DNA from: Bacteroidales bacterium
Lineage (GTDB): Bacteria; Bacteroidota; Bacteroidia; Bacteroidales; UBA932
Assembly (NCBI GenBank): GCA_018433265.1
Contig: JAHDRO010000249.1
Location: 1 to 5,972, forward strand
Length of the DNA stretch: 5,972 nt
Direction of reading: 5' to 3'
Shown: positions 1-5,972 of the stretch, in pieces
How the letters are laid out: each line of letters starts with the position of its first letter
How positions within the stretch are numbered: the stretch's first letter is position 1
Position numbers and translations under genes: made by a program
The notes under the pieces: model-generated
Told to the model about the DNA's origin: nothing
The model's database searches: none
Seen by the model: the letters and a program-made list of their open reading frames with translations, nothing else

Positions 1-37
1 AACTAAATTCAAACTAAACTATATTGAAAACATACTA

Positions 38-121
38 TTAATTATACAATTGAATTTGATTTTCCCCTAAAATTTTGATAAAATATTTTAGGGGAAAATC
101 CCGGAAGTTTGTTAATTATAC
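38..121. repeat. 10-bp direct repeat bracketing a palindrome
   Basis: The 10-mer TTAATTATAC occurs at 38-47 and again at 112-121. The two copies sit almost symmetrically around the inverted repeat at 58-100, 10 nt away on the left and 11 nt on the right. This could be a target-site-like footprint of a small insertion, or paired binding sites, or chance, because the surrounding sequence is very AT-rich. The repeat itself is certain; its meaning is not. Confidence 0.4.
58..100. repeat. perfect 16-bp inverted repeat (stem-loop)
   Basis: GATTTTCCCCTAAAAT at 58-73 is exactly complementary to ATTTTAGGGGAAAATC at 85-100, leaving an 11-nt loop at 74-84. The stem is a C4/G4 core flanked by A/T runs. 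Neither strand has a T-tract directly after the hairpin, so it is not a textbook intrinsic terminator, although it could still end a transcript coming from a gene beyond the left edge. It lies 44 nt upstream of the broken gene at 145, so it could also be an operator or leader structure. The structure is certain and the role is open. Confidence 0.6.
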
Positions 122-144
122 TAAAGAGTTATTTTTTTAATGTT

Positions 145-357
145 ATGAAAAAAATTTTATAGGCACTTTTATTACTTACATTTTTCAGTATTGCACCGGC
201 TAAACAGGTTAATATCCGGCCAGGTTTGTTAAAATTTACCGTTAGTAGTACAATTGATGAGAAGAATAGTGGAATGATTGACAGGGAAGGCAGAATTGTT
301 GGTAAATTTGATACTGAACAATTGACTGCTAAGCTTAAGGAAATCTTTGGATATTAG
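145..357 (+). pseudogene. broken secreted redoxin/TlpA-like fragment with amber at codon 6
   Basis: Reading from ATG at 145 gives MKKIL, then TAG at 160-162, then an uninterrupted 64-codon frame to TAG at 355-357. The text after the stop, ALLLLTFFSIAPAK, completes a typical Bacteroidota signal peptide in the same frame. The last ~28 residues (GMIDREGRIVGKFDTEQLTA and on to KEIFGY) resemble the C-terminal end of TlpA/AhpC-TSA redoxins, where an 'IDxxGxIVgkf' strand and turn precedes a final amphipathic helix. No CXXC site and no thioredoxin core are present, and such proteins are normally far longer (roughly 150-400 residues). The best reading is a decayed gene with a nonsense mutation (a one-base change from TTG Leu would do it) plus a large in-frame internal deletion. 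The next in-frame ATG is at 274, giving only a 27-residue peptide. The redoxin link rests on pattern recognition over a short tail and is moderate. Confidence 0.55.
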
Positions 358-370
358 TGTTTTAAATAAA

Positions 371-409
371 AGAAAGAGGGTGCCCTGTTGAGCTGAGCAC
401 CCTCTTTCT
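371..409. terminator. bidirectional intrinsic terminator
   Basis: AGAAAGAGGGTGC at 371-383 pairs perfectly with GCACCCTCTTTCT at 397-409, a 13-bp GC-centred stem with a 13-nt loop. On the minus strand it begins 21 nt past the stop of the thioredoxin-like gene and is followed by TTTATTTAAAA, so it should end the SusCD operon transcript. On the plus strand it starts 13 nt after the stop of the broken gene at 145-357 and is followed by CGTTTAATTAT, so it can serve that side too. A purine-rich 5' arm with a pyrimidine-rich 3' arm between convergent genes is a common terminator form in this phylum. Confidence 0.85.
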
Positions 410-430
410 CGTTTAATTATCAAGCTATTA

Positions 431-1546
431 CTATTTGTTTAAAACTTTAATTTTTTCTATTACTTCGTTCTTTGTATATAGAAGAGATTGTTTCATCTCA
501 TTATCCACTTGAGGAATAAGTTCGTCGATCCACTTTATTGAATACAGAAGGGCGTTGACATCATTGCAATACCAGGCAAGCTGTTCTGACATGCTTTTTT
601 TATACAGATTGCGAGAAGTGCCTTTGAGTATGTTGAATGACATCGCACTTTCAACTGCCTTAGCCATCTCAACCCAGTCTGAAAATTTATACTGAGCCGG
701 GACCAAATAAGTAAGCCAGATTGAAGCATTTGGATGATCACTCTTCTGCGCATATTTTAGAACTGTAAAAAAATCAGGATCTTCTATTGGAGCAGATTTA
801 CCAAAAATATATATTCTCGCTTTGCTACCATAAAGTTGATCAATTTTAGAGTATACATTTTTTTCGCCAAAAAGATCAATGAATTCCTGAAAATGATCCA
901 TTACGAAGAGTGTCTGACGGCTGGTAGCAGACTCATCGAATTTTTCATAAACATTCCAATATGAAGGTTTTTTAAGTGAATCCAAAGGGAAATTGTCTGA
1001 GAAAATATTTTTCAGTACGGCCTGCTTCTCTTCTCTAAGACCTGCTATGTGCAAAGTGTTAAGGTAGGATAAGATAAAATCTGGATCTCTTCTTCCATTT
1101 TTATAATCACGAGACTGTGCAGCAAGGTTGTTTTCTCTGTCAAGGCCTTGTCGGAATCTCTCTAACATCTCTCCGGCAGTGCATCTACCTTCAGTTCTGT
1201 GCATAAGATTTCCTTCAGGGTCAACAATCAGGAAAACCGGTTCAGTGTAAACTCCATAGATTTGGCTTAATCTTGTTTTTTCTGCTCCTTCCATATAATC
1301 TACACTGATAAAGTGACTATTGACGAAATCGGCCACGCTGTCAATGGTGAAGATTTTATTCTTCATATAGAGACAAGGAGAACATCTTGGAGAGCCAAAG
1401 TCGAGGAAAAGAAGTTTGTTCTCCTTTTTTGCCATTTGGGCAGCTTTCTCGAACGGTATGTTGGAAAGTAAATTTACCTTTCTGTTTTGAGCTGATGCAA
1501 TGGTAAGTGTAACTACTGCAAGAGAGAGTAAGAAAATGCGTTTCAT
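431..1546 (-). CDS. secreted thioredoxin-fold protein, CSPC active site, long C-terminal extension
   Basis: This 371-residue protein is probably a periplasmic thiol-disulfide oxidoreductase. Residues 1-19 form a type I signal peptide (MKRIFLLSLAVVTLTIASA) with an A-S-A cleavage site before Gln20. Residues ~30-135 are a thioredoxin fold of the Thioredoxin_7/DUF255-like kind: 'LLFLDFGSPRCSPC' puts the redox pair at Cys55 and Cys58, and 'YGVYTEPVFLIVDPEG' carries the expected cis-Pro at 103. The Trp usually found just before the CXXC is absent (SPR instead), and a third Cys lies at 122. Residues ~140-371 are a helix-rich extension that I do not recognise. The start is well placed: ATG follows the upstream stop by 1 nt (TAA-A-ATG), suggesting translational coupling. 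The gene ends with three consecutive in-frame stops (TAG TAA TAG), then the terminator at 371-409. It is the last gene of the SusCD operon. Its partner is unknown; the cysteine-containing lipoprotein encoded just upstream is a candidate. Confidence 0.88.
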   Translation of the reverse strand: MKRIFLLSLAVVTLTIASAQNRKVNLLSNIPFEKAAQMAKKENKLLFLDFGSPRCSPCLYMKNKIFTIDSVADFVNSHFISVDYMEGAEKTRLSQIYGVYTEPVFLIVDPEGNLMHRTEGRCTAGEMLERFRQGLDRENNLAAQSRDYKNGRRDPDFILSYLNTLHIAGLREEKQAVLKNIFSDNFPLDSLKKPSYWNVYEKFDESATSRQTLFVMDHFQEFIDLFGEKNVYSKIDQLYGSKARIYIFGKSAPIEDPDFFTVLKYAQKSDHPNASIWLTYLVPAQYKFSDWVEMAKAVESAMSFNILKGTSRNLYKKSMSEQLAWYCNDVNALLYSIKWIDELIPQVDNEMKQSLLYTKNEVIEKIKVLNK

Positions 1547-1547
1547 T

Positions 1548-2366
1548 TTATTCGGTTTTTTTGAGTCTTATACCGTCAATGCAGAAATAGGAATTTATCA
1601 GATCATTACCTGAAGCGTCCTTGTATGAACAACTTGTAGTGAAGGTTACTTTGGTAACTGCACCCAGGGAGGTAAGGTCTGCCTTAACCCAGTCTGTTCT
1701 AAGGAACGAAAAATTAGGGTTCAGAGGATCTGCATTTTTCCTGCAGCATAGATAGATATCGACAGAACCTGTTAAGGTACTTCCATTATAACCTTTGGCT
1801 ATTACTTTGTAATAATCTCCTGTCAAGTTCAATTTTCTGGTAACACCTGGGACATATGTATTCCATATGGCTACAGGTGCAGAAGGAATGTTAGGATTGG
1901 CTATGGCCCTTCCCGAATTTGCTCCATAGTTCATTGCAAGGTAATTGTAAGTGTTATTAGCCACCAAAATATGTTCAATCACAGTTGGAGCTTCGAGAGT
2001 GAAATAGGTCTCGGCTTCATTATTGGCACATACAACTGCATATACTTGAGTCATATTTCGGTATGCAGTATAAACGCTCAGAATGTTTGTGTCTCTGGCA
2101 GCCTGTGAGTTACTCCATACAAAAGATCTGTTGTTTTGATTGGAGTAGGCAAAGCCACTGAAGGAGCCATCAGCGTTTTTCTTAGTGTTGAATCTTATTC
2201 CTCCTGATGAAAAACCGCCTTCAGGAATAACATGAGAATAACTTTGCAATTGAAGTTCATTGAATGTTATGTCATCGGGTATTGGGATCAATACTTCGTA
2301 ATCATCTTTACAGGAAAAGATAAGAGGTAATGATGCAATGAGTGTTATTATTAAAATCTTTTTCAT
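1548..2366 (-). CDS. DUF4465-type surface lipoprotein
   Basis: This 272-residue lipoprotein has a signal peptide of residues 1-18 and a lipidated Cys19 (LIFSC), followed by KDDYE, which fits the Bacteroidota lipoprotein export signal for surface display. The rest matches the DUF4465 pattern from start to end: FNEL at 35-38, GGFSSGGIRF at 50-59, SGFAYSN at 70-76, YAVV near 109, the ANNTYNYLAMNYG strand at 136-148, DYYKVIAKGY at 184-193, VDIYL at 202-206, DWVKADLTSLG at 225-235 and YFCIDGIRL at 260-268. These point to an all-beta extracellular domain, probably ligand binding, with no recognisable catalytic motif. Mature cysteines are at 113, 207-208 (adjacent), 246 and 262 besides the lipid anchor, which is many for such a protein. 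It lies 11 nt after the SusD-like stop and 1 nt before the thioredoxin-like start, so it belongs to the SusCD operon and may be an accessory binding protein. The family call is from motif recall, not a search; the ligand is unknown. Confidence 0.85.
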   Translation of the reverse strand: MKKILIITLIASLPLIFSCKDDYEVLIPIPDDITFNELQLQSYSHVIPEGGFSSGGIRFNTKKNADGSFSGFAYSNQNNRSFVWSNSQAARDTNILSVYTAYRNMTQVYAVVCANNEAETYFTLEAPTVIEHILVANNTYNYLAMNYGANSGRAIANPNIPSAPVAIWNTYVPGVTRKLNLTGDYYKVIAKGYNGSTLTGSVDIYLCCRKNADPLNPNFSFLRTDWVKADLTSLGAVTKVTFTTSCSYKDASGNDLINSYFCIDGIRLKKTE

Positions 2367-2377
2367 ATCAAATATTT

Positions 2378-3874
2378 TTAATTATCATAACCCGGATTTG
2401 ATTTTATAAACTTGTTGGCACTAGTCTCTGTAGACGGTATAGGCCAGCAGTACAAGTTTGGATCGACAGGTGTAACATCAGGTTTGAGTGCGTATAGCAT
2501 TGGTTGATTATTCTTTTTGAATCTTAAGGATGCAAACCATTCACTGCCATTTTCCATATAAAGTTCAAGACAGTACTCTTTGAATATTAAATCCATGAGT
2601 TCATCCCTACTCCCCGGGACTGCAAGTTGAGGCAAAACTGGATTTGTTCTCTGTGACCTCATTGTATTAATGGGTTCTATGGAGCTTGCTATACTTGCAT
2701 TTGTTCTTGCTCTAAGTTCTGCCTGCATAAGGTAAAGTTCAGGGTAACGGAAATAGTATGTTGTGAACTTATCGTTCATCAAATCTGTAGATGCACGCCC
2801 CTGCCTTGCAAGTTTGGTAGGACAGAAGTAGAGAATTCCGGTGGCACTTATTGCTCTTGCCCAGCCCATAGTTACATTATATCTCTGATCTGCATGAATC
2901 CAGTTGTCAAATTCGGGATAGAAGGACTTCAGAGAAGAAGGGTTATTCTGATTATCAACTGTCCATTGATCTCCGGCCTGGATAATGGTTTGAGAATAAG
3001 TACCTTCTCCATAAGCTCTTCCCATATTATCTTCCATATATCTTGCAAAGAGCACCTCCTTGGAATCCCATGCATCCTGATACATTTTCTTCATATCTGG
3101 ATCCATCTTGAAAATTGCAGGAGCTGTTGCGATCACTGTATTTACAATGTCGAGAGCAGCCTGATAATCACCAGCCCAGCCTCTATTGAGAAGCAATTTG
3201 GCTTTTAGTACCTGAGCCATTTGCTTGGAGAGCCTTTTGGAGGTTGTGTAGTCTGGTAGTGTTGCAATTCCAGCGTCAACATCTGCGAATATCTTGTCAT
3301 AACTATCTTTTACGGAAATTCTGTCAATAAAAATATTGTCAAAAGTTGCCACCTCTTCTCTCCAGAGAACTCCATACTCGTCATCTGCCCAGAAATGCGA
3401 AAAACACCACAACAGATGAGAATAAACCCAGGCTCTGAAGGTTCTGGCTTCGCCTATCATCCTATTTTTTGTCTCTACAGACGGGAATTTACTGTCAGGT
3501 AGTTTTTGAATACCGCTTATTGCAGCATTTGCCGAGTTGATGCAACTGTACCAATGTCTCCAATAATTGGAGAATGAAGAGTAGGTGGAGTTGTATGACA
3601 TCGGGTAAAATACTGAACCATTAACCCTTGATATGCCGGCTTGAGCTGATAGGGATACATATGGTGACCCTCCAAAATAATCTACAATGGAACTTCCATT
3701 CCCTGTAGATATAGATGCGTACATCCCATTCAGGATCGATACTGCACCATCATAGTCTGTTACAGCGTTATCCAATGTCATTTTGTGAGGAGGGTTAATA
3801 CTAAGGAAATCATCACATGACGACAGAGAATAAAGTGTTAACAATATTAATGTTATTTTAAATACTCGTTTCAT
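2378..3874 (-). CDS. SusD/RagB-like outer-membrane nutrient-binding lipoprotein
   Basis: This 498-residue protein has usual SusD length. It would form the surface lid over the SusC-like barrel and bind the ligand before import. A signal peptide leads to the lipobox LSSC with lipidated Cys20, and the following DDFLSINPP is the classic SusD opening. Family signatures include the helical segment EARTFRAWVYSHLLW near 143-156, the TPR-type helices around 215-250 (QVLKAKLLLNRGWAGDYQAA), 'YRYPELYLMQAE'-type text (here YYFRYPELYLMQAELRAR) that begins the C-terminal region, 'LIFKEYCLELYMENGSEWF' replacing the usual ERxxELxxEGxRWxDL, and the closing YCWPIPSTETSANKFIKSNP, equivalent to the common 'lPIPxxExxxNpxlxQNPGY'. 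The region near 150-170 is rich in Trp, His and Phe (HLLWCFSHFWADDEYG). The start sits 10 nt after the SusC-like stop and no Shine-Dalgarno is evident. The substrate cannot be told from sequence. Confidence 0.95.
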   Translation of the reverse strand: MKRVFKITLILLTLYSLSSCDDFLSINPPHKMTLDNAVTDYDGAVSILNGMYASISTGNGSSIVDYFGGSPYVSLSAQAGISRVNGSVFYPMSYNSTYSSFSNYWRHWYSCINSANAAISGIQKLPDSKFPSVETKNRMIGEARTFRAWVYSHLLWCFSHFWADDEYGVLWREEVATFDNIFIDRISVKDSYDKIFADVDAGIATLPDYTTSKRLSKQMAQVLKAKLLLNRGWAGDYQAALDIVNTVIATAPAIFKMDPDMKKMYQDAWDSKEVLFARYMEDNMGRAYGEGTYSQTIIQAGDQWTVDNQNNPSSLKSFYPEFDNWIHADQRYNVTMGWARAISATGILYFCPTKLARQGRASTDLMNDKFTTYYFRYPELYLMQAELRARTNASIASSIEPINTMRSQRTNPVLPQLAVPGSRDELMDLIFKEYCLELYMENGSEWFASLRFKKNNQPMLYALKPDVTPVDPNLYCWPIPSTETSANKFIKSNPGYDN

Positions 3875-3884
3875 AATTCAGCTT

Positions 3885-5972
3885 CTATTTAAAGGTTAAT
3901 TTTAGTCCCAGGCTGAAGGTTCTGGTAGAAGGATAGGTGCTATAGTCAACACCGGTACCAACGCCAATAAGTTCTTGAGCACTTCGGGTTCCAACAACAT
4001 AACTTGAACCCATATCGGGGCTACCGAAGTTACCTTGTGGGTCAAATCCTGGATACTTTGTAATTGTAAAGAGATTTGCAGCCTGGAATGTAATATCTAC
4101 ATTGCTGAGGAATCTTTTCTCAAACCATTTTTGTGGGAGTCTGTAGTTAATATTTAGTGTGTTGAGTTTTATAAAGGAGGCATCGTAAATATAGGCATCA
4201 GTCAATATATATGACAGACTCATTCTCGGGACTCTCGACATAGGGTCCTTTGTGAATACATATCCGTTTTTAACAAGATAGTTGTAAGCATTATAAGTAG
4301 ATGTTCCTGAATTAACTGCATCATAAACATATTTCCACAATCTTTTAGCACCATATGAATACGTAAAAACAGCAGAAGCGTATAAATTCTTATAGGTTAA
4401 TGCCAAATTGAAACCTCCAAAGAATTTGGGATTGAAATTGCCTAACACTACTCTGTCTGTCTTGTCAATTTTGCCGTCTCCATTTTGGTCTAGCACATAA
4501 GGATCTCCCGGTAATTCTCTCGATACTCTGTAACTGGTTTGTGCACCGGTAGTCGGGTTAATGGTTTTAAGTGCATAGATCTCTTCGGCAGTTGCAAACT
4601 GTCTTCCTGCAGTTTTGTAGCCATACCAGTCTCCAAGTTTACCTCCTTCAACCAATTTTACGTACTCATAATAATAAGGCATAATTATCTCTTTCTGTAC
4701 ACCGTCCAGTTTATTTACTATACCTTTGTTAGTTGCAACGTTGAAACCTATTGAAAGCAACAAGTCCTTTTTCTTAATTACATCACCTGTTATTTCAAAC
4801 TCCCATCCTCTATTGGTTATGGAGCCAATATTCTGATTGATGGTTTGGAAAGAAGAGTTAACAGGGACAGATCCTGAGTAGATCAAATTTTCTACCTTTT
4901 TGCTGTAATATCCCAAAGTACCGCGTAATCTCTCTCTAAGCAGACCAAAATCAATGCCTATGTCTGTAAGAGTGGAATTTTCCCATTGAAGAGAAGGGTT
5001 GCCAAGATTTGAGGGCTTAATACCAGCTTGTTCAGTATATGGGGCAGCAGTTAATGTTGTCATCCAGTCATAGTATCCAAGGTTCTGAGACCCGGATTCG
5101 CCCATTGAGAATCTGAGCTTAAGGTAAGGCACAATATTATTTATCGGCTGCATAAACTTCTCTTCTGAGATAATCCATGCCAATGCTCCTGAAGGAAAGT
5201 ATCCCCAGCGATTGTTAGGACCAAATTTTGACGACCCGTCCGCACGGAACGTTGCAGTAACCAAGTATCTGTTCATATACTTGTAGTTGACACGGGCAAA
5301 AAATGAAGCAAGTCTGCTTCCATACTCATCACTGTATCCATCTGTTGTGGCGGCACTGTTTATGTTAATCAGAATCTTTTCGTCGGGGAAACCTGTACCA
5401 CTAGCTCTAAGATTTTTGTATTTGTATGATTCAATAGATTGTCCGAGAACAGCTACTATGTCGTGTTTGCCTAATACTGCCGCATAGTTAAGGGTATTGT
5501 CCCATACGAGTGTATTTGATTCTCCGATTGAAAGAGATCTGTAATTATAATTTGAATCATATCCACGGGTACCCTTTTTGTTGAAAATGTCATAAGAAGA
5601 GCTTGAGTAATTGATAGTTCCGGCAGATTTGAATTTTAGCCCGGGGATAATTTTGAGTTCAGCAAATGCTGTTGCATTCAAAACTTTTCCAATACCGTCA
5701 TTTCTGTTCAAATAAGTGATATATGGATTCTCAATTGTTGTATTTGAAGGAACTATATTGATGCTTCCATCAGGATTATATGCTTCAAAATCTGGTCTGA
5801 ATCTTGGAATGCTGCTAAGAAGCGCATCTTTATTGTTCGCTCTTCTGTTTGATCCTGATGCGTTAACTCCAAATTTGAGAAGTTTACCTACTTCTGTTTC
5901 GAGATTTATTCGTCCAGTGTAAAGTTCACTTTTGCCACCCTTAACAATTCCTCCCACATCGGTGTATCCAAA
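3885..5972 (-). CDS. SusC/RagA-like TonB-dependent outer-membrane transporter (3' part)
   Basis: The frame is open to the right edge, giving the last 695 residues; the visible text begins FGYTDVGGIVKGGKSELYTG. Full-length relatives are about 1000-1100 residues, so the signal peptide, carboxypeptidase-regulatory-like domain, TonB box and plug lie outside. A GTG at 5955-5957 is internal and not the start. What remains is the 22-strand beta-barrel of the SusC class: RADGSSKFGPNNRWGYFPS near residues 243-261 of the visible part, then 'LAWIISEEKFM', 'LKLRFSMGESGSQNLG', 'LGNPSLQWENSTLTDIGIDF', 'GDWYGYKTAGRQFATAEEI', an Asp-rich loop DQNGDGKIDKTDR near 495-507, 'GNFNPKFFGGFNLALTYKN', and the C-terminal strand RTFSLGLKLTFK. 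By family, it imports the ligand captured by the SusD-like partner, powered by TonB-ExbBD. It is the first visible gene of the operon; the stop is 10 nt before the SusD-like start. I see no frameshift. Confidence 0.96.
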   Translation of the reverse strand, partial: FGYTDVGGIVKGGKSELYTGRINLETEVGKLLKFGVNASGSNRRANNKDALLSSIPRFRPDFEAYNPDGSINIVPSNTTIENPYITYLNRNDGIGKVLNATAFAELKIIPGLKFKSAGTINYSSSSYDIFNKKGTRGYDSNYNYRSLSIGESNTLVWDNTLNYAAVLGKHDIVAVLGQSIESYKYKNLRASGTGFPDEKILININSAATTDGYSDEYGSRLASFFARVNYKYMNRYLVTATFRADGSSKFGPNNRWGYFPSGALAWIISEEKFMQPINNIVPYLKLRFSMGESGSQNLGYYDWMTTLTAAPYTEQAGIKPSNLGNPSLQWENSTLTDIGIDFGLLRERLRGTLGYYSKKVENLIYSGSVPVNSSFQTINQNIGSITNRGWEFEITGDVIKKKDLLLSIGFNVATNKGIVNKLDGVQKEIIMPYYYEYVKLVEGGKLGDWYGYKTAGRQFATAEEIYALKTINPTTGAQTSYRVSRELPGDPYVLDQNGDGKIDKTDRVVLGNFNPKFFGGFNLALTYKNLYASAVFTYSYGAKRLWKYVYDAVNSGTSTYNAYNYLVKNGYVFTKDPMSRVPRMSLSYILTDAYIYDASFIKLNTLNINYRLPQKWFEKRFLSNVDITFQAANLFTITKYPGFDPQGNFGSPDMGSSYVVGTRSAQELIGVGTGVDYSTYPSTRTFSLGLKLTFK

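Noticed and set aside
58..100. Calling the 16-bp inverted repeat an intrinsic terminator
   Set aside because: No T-tract follows the stem on either strand and no gene end is visible to its left, so I list it only as an inverted repeat.
229..423. Minus-strand 64-codon open frame just past the thioredoxin-like gene
   Set aside because: It runs straight through the terminator stem and antisense to the broken redoxin-like frame, has no recognisable domain, and looks like a chance open frame.
1..430. tRNA, CRISPR repeats or riboswitch in the left flank
   Set aside because: Apart from the palindrome, direct repeat, broken gene and terminator, I found no cloverleaf, regularly spaced repeats or conserved aptamer core.
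535..753. Minus-strand 72-codon frame within the thioredoxin-like gene
   Set aside because: It lies wholly inside a well-supported gene in another frame and its translation has no family features.
2367..2377. A separate promoter in the gap before the DUF4465-type gene
   Set aside because: The gap is only 11 nt, and I see no TAnnTTTG-type element placed to serve it; co-transcription from the SusC promoter is simpler.
2894..3208. Plus-strand 104-codon frame antisense to the SusD-like gene
   Set aside because: The opposite strand carries clear SusD signatures across the whole stretch; this frame is a complement shadow.
4539..5922. Plus-strand frames at 4539-4754, 5287-5487 and 5716-5922
   Set aside because: All are antisense to the SusC-like barrel, short, and without domains or sensible spacing.
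5955..5957. GTG as the start of the SusC-like gene
   Set aside because: The frame is open through the right edge (FGYTD precedes it) and the protein would lack the signal peptide and plug, so the true start lies outside the window.

Overview
The window comes from a Bacteroidota genome, most likely order Bacteroidales. The main reasons are a SusC-like/SusD-like outer-membrane pair, lipoproteins whose Cys is followed by acidic export-type residues (CDDF, CKDDYE), minus-strand starts with A/T-rich upstream sequence and no clear Shine-Dalgarno motif, and an AT-rich intergenic region. I cannot name the genus from sequence alone.

Layout from left to right. Positions 1-430 are a poorly coding stretch. 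It holds a perfect 16-bp inverted repeat (58-100) bracketed by a 10-bp direct repeat (38-47 and 112-121). Next is a plus-strand broken gene (145-357), in which a signal-peptide-like N-terminus with an in-frame amber at codon 6 runs into what looks like the C-terminal tail of a TlpA/redoxin protein. A strong, two-way intrinsic terminator follows (371-409). The rest of the window, 431-5972, is one compact minus-strand operon read from right to left: a SusC-like TonB-dependent transporter (N-terminus cut off by the window edge), a SusD-like surface lipoprotein, a DUF4465-type surface lipoprotein, and a secreted thioredoxin-fold protein. The gaps are 10, 11 and 1 nt, so co-transcription is very likely and the last two genes may be translationally coupled. 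The promoter must lie beyond the right edge.

How the genes fit together: by family knowledge, SusD caps the SusC barrel and the pair captures and imports a ligand across the outer membrane using TonB energy. The DUF4465 lipoprotein has an export signal suggesting the cell surface, where it could be an extra ligand-binding protein. The thioredoxin-fold protein carries a CSPC active site and a type I signal peptide, so it should act in the periplasm as an oxidoreductase. There is no glycoside hydrolase, protease, sensor or sigma/anti-sigma gene here, so the substrate cannot be inferred and this should not be called a polysaccharide utilisation locus on present evidence. The most interesting points are the pairing of a cysteine-rich DUF4465 lipoprotein with a dedicated thioredoxin, and the decayed redoxin gene with the adjacent palindrome in the left flank.
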